Part shown: piece by piece, positions 60,321-64,000 of the stretch
How the letters are laid out: each line of letters starts with the position of its first letter
Position numbering within the stretch: position 1 is the stretch's first letter
Assembly: GCA_964247695.1 (NCBI GenBank)
Contig: CAXTVI010000006.1
Coordinates: forward strand, 1-64,000
Source of the DNA: Lichenicoccus sp964247695
Lineage (GTDB): Bacteria > Pseudomonadota > Alphaproteobacteria > Acetobacterales > Acetobacteraceae
DNA length: 64,000 nt
Direction of reading: 5' to 3'
The notes under the pieces: model-generated
Database searches by the model: none
Told to the model about the DNA's origin: nothing
The model's input: the letters and a program-made list of their open reading frames with translations, nothing else
Program-made: the position numbers and the translations under genes

Positions 60321-61763
60321 TTAGGGCAACAGTTTTCCGGGATTGAACAGCCCGTGCGGATCGAGCGCCTGCTTGATCCTGCGCATGGTGTCGAGCTCGG
60401 CGCCGCCGCGCCAGTCCGGCATCATGTACGGCTTGAGCCGCCCGACGCCGTGCTCGGCGGAGAACGATCCGTCGAGTGCCCGCACCACCGCGCATACCGT
60501 GTCCATGATCTCGTGGTCGCGCGCGAGGAACACGTCGCGCGCCATGCCCTCGGGCTGGACCACGTTGAAATGGATGTTGCCGTCGCCGAGATGCCCGAAC
60601 GGCGCGATGCGCACGCCCGGCATCAGCGCGGCACAGGCCTCGGTGGCGCGTGCGATCAGCTCCGGCACACGTGATACCGGCACCGAGACGTCGTTCTTGA
60701 CGCTTGCGCCCGCGCGCTTCTGGGCCTCGGAATGCTCCTCGCGCAGCCGCCAGACCGCAGCTTGCTGCGCGCCGCTCTCGGCGATCACCGCGTCCAGCAC
60801 AGAGCCGTTCTCGAGCGCTGACGCCAGCACCTCCTCGAGCAGCTCGCGCAACCCCGCGCTCTCGCGGCCGGAGGCCAGCTCGACCAGAACATAATGCGGC
60901 GCCGGCTCGGCCAACGGCAGGCTCGCGCCCTCGATCAGCCCGGTGACCAGCGCCATGCCGGTGCCGGACATGAACTCGTAAGCCTGGATCGCCGACGGAT
61001 CGCGCCTGCGGAACTCGGTGAACAAGGCGAGCGCCGCCTCCGGTGACGCGATGCCGCACAGCGCCACCTCGACGCTGTGCGGCTGTGGTGCGAGCTGCAG
61101 CACGGCGGCCGTGATGATGCCGAGCGTGCCTTCGGAGCCGACCAGCAGGTGGCGCAGCGCGTAGCCGGTATTGTCCTTGCGCAGCCGACGCATGCCGTCG
61201 AACACGCTGCCGTCCGGCAGCACCGCCTCGATGCCCAGCACCAGCTCGCGCGCATTGCCGTAGCGCACGGTGTTGTTGCCGCCGGCGTTGGTGGCCAGCA
61301 CGCCGCCGATCTGCGCCGAGCCTTCCGACGAGATCGACAACGGCAGCAGGCAGCCGGCCTCGCGCGCGGCGTCCTGCGCCGCCTGCAGGGTGACGCCGGC
61401 CTCGATCGACAGCGTCATGTCGACCGGATCGATGTGGCGGACCCTGTTCAGCCGCGACACGCTGAGCACGATCTCGCTGCCGTCCTCGTGCGGCGAGGCG
61501 CCGCCGACCATGCTGGTATTGCCACCCTGCGGCACGATCGCGATCCGATGCTGCACGCACAGCCGCACCGCGGCGGCGACCGCCTCGGTGTCGGCCGGCC
61601 GGATCACCGCCATCGCGCGGCCCTGGTAGAGCCCGCGCCAATCCTCGCAGTAGCCGTCGGTGTCATGTCCGGTGAGCACTCCGGCGTCTCCCAACCGCTC
61701 GCGCAGTGCCGCAAGCAGTGCGGTGTCGACCGGTCGGAGCTTGGGGAAGGCAGGGTCTTGCAT
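60321..61763 (-). CDS. FAD-binding oxidoreductase (GlcD / D-2-hydroxyacid dehydrogenase type)
   Basis: A 480-residue FAD_binding_4 plus FAD-oxidase_C enzyme. The PCMH-type FAD domain has AVIRPADTEAVAAAVRLC, QGGNTSMVGGASP, and GCLLPLSISSEGSAQIGGVLATNAGGNNTVRYGNARELVLG. The C-terminal half has FGHLGDGNIHFNVVQP and FSAEHGVGRLKPYMM, the metal- and substrate-binding block. Such enzymes oxidise D-lactate, D-2-hydroxyglutarate or glycolate. Often found next to sua5/tsaC in alphaproteobacteria, as here. Confidence 0.92.
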   Translation of the reverse strand: MQDPAFPKLRPVDTALLAALRERLGDAGVLTGHDTDGYCEDWRGLYQGRAMAVIRPADTEAVAAAVRLCVQHRIAIVPQGGNTSMVGGASPHEDGSEIVLSVSRLNRVRHIDPVDMTLSIEAGVTLQAAQDAAREAGCLLPLSISSEGSAQIGGVLATNAGGNNTVRYGNARELVLGIEAVLPDGSVFDGMRRLRKDNTGYALRHLLVGSEGTLGIITAAVLQLAPQPHSVEVALCGIASPEAALALFTEFRRRDPSAIQAYEFMSGTGMALVTGLIEGASLPLAEPAPHYVLVELASGRESAGLRELLEEVLASALENGSVLDAVIAESGAQQAAVWRLREEHSEAQKRAGASVKNDVSVPVSRVPELIARATEACAALMPGVRIAPFGHLGDGNIHFNVVQPEGMARDVFLARDHEIMDTVCAVVRALDGSFSAEHGVGRLKPYMMPDWRGGAELDTMRRIKQALDPHGLFNPGKLLP

Positions 61764-61790
61764 GACGCCCAGGGTACCGGCTCCGGCGCG

Positions 61791-62333
61791 CTATGGCGAC
61801 TGCTGCAGCGGTGACACATCCGTGCCGCGCGCCGGCATCAGGTCGCCCACCACCGCGCTGCCGGCGATGCCGACCAGGATGCCGCAGGCCAGCGTGAGCA
61901 CCAGCAGCATCACGCGCGGCCGGCTGGCTTCGGCATGCGCCTGCAGCAGCGCCTGCTGCGCCTCGGCGCGGGCCCGCCGGGTCAGGTTGAGTTCGGAGCG
62001 CACGGACTCCGTGCGCGAGACGGCTTCGCGCAGCTCGAGGTCGAGGCGGTTGAGATCGGCGGTGAGCTGCGAGATCCGCGTCCGCGCCGCCTGCATCTCG
62101 GCAGGCGCCGCGGCGGCCTTCGTGGCCCGGCTGCGCGGTGCGCGTGGCGCCGGCGGATTCGGCGCGATGGCGACGAACAGGTTCTTGAGCGCGCCGCCGG
62201 TCACCGCGTTCTTGCGCGCCCGCGCCCGGATCGCCTCAAGCGCGCTGGCGGACTGGCCTGGCTGGTCCTCCAGCACCAGGGCGAGGATGTCCGAGAGCGT
62301 CTTCAGCTCCTTCGGATCGAACACCTGGCTCAT
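61791..62333 (-). CDS. Hypothetical coiled-coil protein with C-terminal membrane anchor
   Basis: A 180-residue protein. N-terminal helical region (DPKELKTLSDILALVLEDQPG), a basic Ala/Pro-rich linker, a coiled coil of about 55 residues (MQAARTRISQLTADLNRLDLELREAVSRTESVRSEL), and a membrane helix near residues 142-164 (VMLLVLTLACGILVGIAGSAVVG). Unknown family. Overlaps tsaC stop by four bases (ATGA), so it is co-translated with tsaC. Confidence 0.65.
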   Translation of the reverse strand: MSQVFDPKELKTLSDILALVLEDQPGQSASALEAIRARARKNAVTGGALKNLFVAIAPNPPAPRAPRSRATKAAAAPAEMQAARTRISQLTADLNRLDLELREAVSRTESVRSELNLTRRARAEAQQALLQAHAEASRPRVMLLVLTLACGILVGIAGSAVVGDLMPARGTDVSPLQQSP

Positions 62334-63346
62334 CCGGCACCTTGAGCCGAAGCCGGGGCGGCATCACGGGGTGCCGCGGCGCGGGCAAGCCGGTCGCGGA
62401 TTGCCGGCGCCAGCCCGGCTCCGGGCACCGACATCGCCGCGATCCCGCGCAGGCCGAGCCCGATGCCCTGGTCGTCGAGCGCCCGCAGGCCGGCGAACAG
62501 GCGGCTGGCGGCCTCGGTGGTGTCACCGGCAGCGCTCAGGTTCCAGGTCAGCCCCGCCCCCGGAAGCGGCGCTCCGAACGCCAGCAGCGCCTCGTCGGCC
62601 GCGACCGCCCGCGCGTCGAGGCGCAGCGGCAGGCGGGGGGCGTAATGCGAGGCCAGCATGCCGGGCGATGCCGGGCGCGCGGCGGAGGTGGCCTCGCCGG
62701 ACGGCACCGGCAGCCCGGCGCCGGCCAGTGCGGCGGCGACGGCCTCGGCGGGGACGCCGCCTTCGCGCAGCAGGCGCGGGCGCGTTCCACTCAGATCCAC
62801 CACCGTGCTCTCCAGCCCGACCGGGCACGGCCCGCAATCCAGCACCGCATCGATCCGGCCGCCCAGGCCCTCCAGCACGTGGGCCGCCGTGGTCGGCGAG
62901 ATGCGACCGGACGGATTGGCGGACGGCGCCGCCACCGGCCGGCCGGCCGCGCGCAGCAGGGCGAGCGCGGTGGCACCGGCCGGCACCCGGATCGCCAGCG
63001 TCGGCAGTCCGGCAGCGGCCCCGGCGCAGACGGTGCTGCAGGCCCGGCGCGGCAGCACAAGGGTCAGCGGGCCCGGCCAGAACGCGGCGGCGAGAACGGC
63101 GGCGCTCTCAGTCCGTACCACCTGCGCGAATGCGGCTTCGGTGTCGGCCACATGCGCGATCAGCGGATTATGCGCCGGCCGCCGCTTGGCCTCGTACACC
63201 GCGCGCACCGCCGCCGGATTGGTGGCATCGGCGCCGAGGCCGTACACCGTCTCCGTGCCGAAGGCGACCAGGCGCCCGGCCTGCAGCAGCGATACGGCCC
63301 GGGCAACGCCTCGCGGTCCGGCGTCCAGGGTCTCGGTCACCAGCAT
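62330..63346 (-). CDS. tsaC: L-threonylcarbamoyladenylate synthase (Sua5/TsaC)
   Basis: A 338-residue YrdC/Sua5 protein which makes the intermediate for tRNA N6-threonylcarbamoyl-adenosine. YrdC domain: LLQAGRLVAFGTETVYGLGADATNPAAVRAVYEAKRRPAHNPLIAHV, FWPGPLTLVLPRR, APSANPSGRISPT and LESTVVDLSG. A Sua5 C-terminal domain follows (SPGMLASHYAPRLPLRL), so it is of the longer Sua5 type. Start at ATG 63346, family-like. Confidence 0.95.
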   Translation of the reverse strand: MLVTETLDAGPRGVARAVSLLQAGRLVAFGTETVYGLGADATNPAAVRAVYEAKRRPAHNPLIAHVADTEAAFAQVVRTESAAVLAAAFWPGPLTLVLPRRACSTVCAGAAAGLPTLAIRVPAGATALALLRAAGRPVAAPSANPSGRISPTTAAHVLEGLGGRIDAVLDCGPCPVGLESTVVDLSGTRPRLLREGGVPAEAVAAALAGAGLPVPSGEATSAARPASPGMLASHYAPRLPLRLDARAVAADEALLAFGAPLPGAGLTWNLSAAGDTTEAASRLFAGLRALDDQGIGLGLRGIAAMSVPGAGLAPAIRDRLARAAAPRDAAPASAQGAG

Positions 63347-63428
63347 GCGCCCTGCTCGCCATCCCTTCCGTTCACGAACCGATCGAATCGACGGATCAGG
63401 ATTCGACGATAGCAGGATGCAGGCTGCC

Positions 63429-64000
63429 TCATGCACCGCGGCAGATGAAGTGCGGGTTCTCCCAGCCGGGCTTGGCGTAGCGCAGCGGGCTGCCGTCGAA
63501 CAGGCAGACGCTGCCGCCGGCCGCCTCCACCACCGCCTGCGGCGCCGCGGTGTCCCACTCCATGGTCCGCCCGAGCCTCGGATAGAGGTCGGCGCGGCCC
63601 TCGGCGACGCGCACGAACTTCGCCGCCGAGCCGATGTTGCCGACGCTGGCGACGCGCTGGCTGCCGAGCCAGGCGCGCAGGCGCTCGTCGTTGGCGTAGT
63701 GCCGCGACGCCAGCACCGCGAGGCCCTCCGGCGGCGGCGAGCGCACCTGGATCGCCTGCTCTCGGGATGCATCGCGCCGGGTCGCGCCGGTCCCCACCAG
63801 ACCGAGATAGAGTTCGCCATAGGCCGGCAACGCCACCGCCCCGAGCACCACGCGCCCGTCGCGCACCAGGCCGATATTGACGGTGAAATCGTCGCGCCCG
63901 GCGGCGAACTCGCGGGTGCCGTCCAGCGGATCGACCAGCCAGAAGCACCCGTCATGGCGGACGGACTGCCCGGCCGCCACCTCCTCCTCGGCGATCACCG
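63429..64000 (-). CDS. cysQ: CysQ-like 3'(2'),5'-bisphosphate nucleotidase, C-terminal part (runs off window end)
   Basis: Partial inositol-monophosphatase-family gene; about 190 residues visible and the N terminus lies beyond the window. Motif A FWLVDPLDGTREFAAGRDDFTVNIGLV (metal-binding Asp pair), GTMEWDTAAPQAVVEAAGGSV as motif B (WDTAAP), and the ending LRYAKPGWENPHFICRG. The WDTAAP and YAKPG forms are typical of CysQ, which removes 3'-phosphoadenosine 5'-phosphate made in sulfate assimilation. An inositol phosphatase role is possible. Confidence 0.88.
   Translation of the reverse strand, partial: VIAEEEVAAGQSVRHDGCFWLVDPLDGTREFAAGRDDFTVNIGLVRDGRVVLGAVALPAYGELYLGLVGTGATRRDASREQAIQVRSPPPEGLAVLASRHYANDERLRAWLGSQRVASVGNIGSAAKFVRVAEGRADLYPRLGRTMEWDTAAPQAVVEAAGGSVCLFDGSPLRYAKPGWENPHFICRGA

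Overview
This is a GC-rich (roughly 70%), gene-dense segment of an alphaproteobacterial chromosome. Gene content and order fit Acetobacteraceae or a close relative: cytochrome c maturation gene ccmC, glnE with a bcp-type peroxiredoxin, an AsmA-like giant protein, a FYDLN-acid zinc-ribbon protein beside cmk-rpsA, an entericidin-like lipoprotein, and a tkt-gap-pgk operon. The family is inferred from recognised protein types only. I see no rRNA, tRNA, CRISPR array, insertion sequence or prophage. No stretch over 300 bases lacks a gene; the longest gaps (1650-1879 and 17115-17330) look like promoter regions.

Layout. 1-6.3 kb: start of ccmC, small enzymes (YciI-like, EVE), an XRE regulator, an EcsC protein, aat, and a tandem pair of paralogous secreted proteins. 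6.3-19 kb: core housekeeping (glnE joined in frame to a peroxiredoxin, AsmA-like protein, glgX, cmk, rpsA). 19-26.8 kb: mixed small genes, a frameshifted methyltransferase, PAP2 protein, entericidin-like lipoprotein, desaturase and a TonB-dependent receptor. 26.9-32.2 kb: a MarR-controlled, AaeXAB-like efflux operon with its own outer-membrane channel. 32.3-36.2 kb: stress and detoxification genes (universal stress protein, TetR/GST divergon with two clear operators, a decayed tautomerase, SDR, fluoride channel). 36.3-40.4 kb: 5-oxoprolinase-type hydantoinase and ArfB. 40.4-45.6 kb: a second efflux operon (two membrane-fusion proteins, MFS pump, TolC-like channel) that contains a 100-N assembly gap. 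45.6-49.9 kb: tkt-like, gap, pgk on the minus strand. 50-51.5 kb: lipoprotein and methyltransferase. 51.5-61.8 kb: a long minus-strand catabolic cluster (FAD dehydrogenase, exported amidase, UxaA-type dehydratase, 2-keto-3-deoxyarabonate dehydratase, TIM-barrel isomerase, DhaK-DhaL kinase, TIM-like isomerase, 3-hydroxyacyl-CoA dehydrogenase). 61.8-64 kb: coiled-coil protein, tsaC/sua5 and a cysQ-like gene running off the end.

How the genes work together. The two efflux operons are complete tripartite export systems. The catabolic cluster seems to join an oxidative sugar-acid route (dehydration to a 2-keto-3-deoxy acid, then to 2-oxoglutarate semialdehyde) to a kinase/isomerase module like those used for erythrulose or other C4 ketoses. 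The TetR-GST-tautomerase-SDR group looks like electrophile detoxification.

The most notable points are: a transketolase-like protein that has lost nearly all catalytic and thiamine-pyrophosphate residues yet sits intact in front of gap-pgk; an unbroken glnE-peroxiredoxin reading frame with a strong internal ribosome binding site; paired 20-bp operators for the TetR/GST divergon; a 14-bp tandem repeat made of stop/start junctions; and an N gap that is very probably an assembly artefact because both edges carry the same 55 bases.
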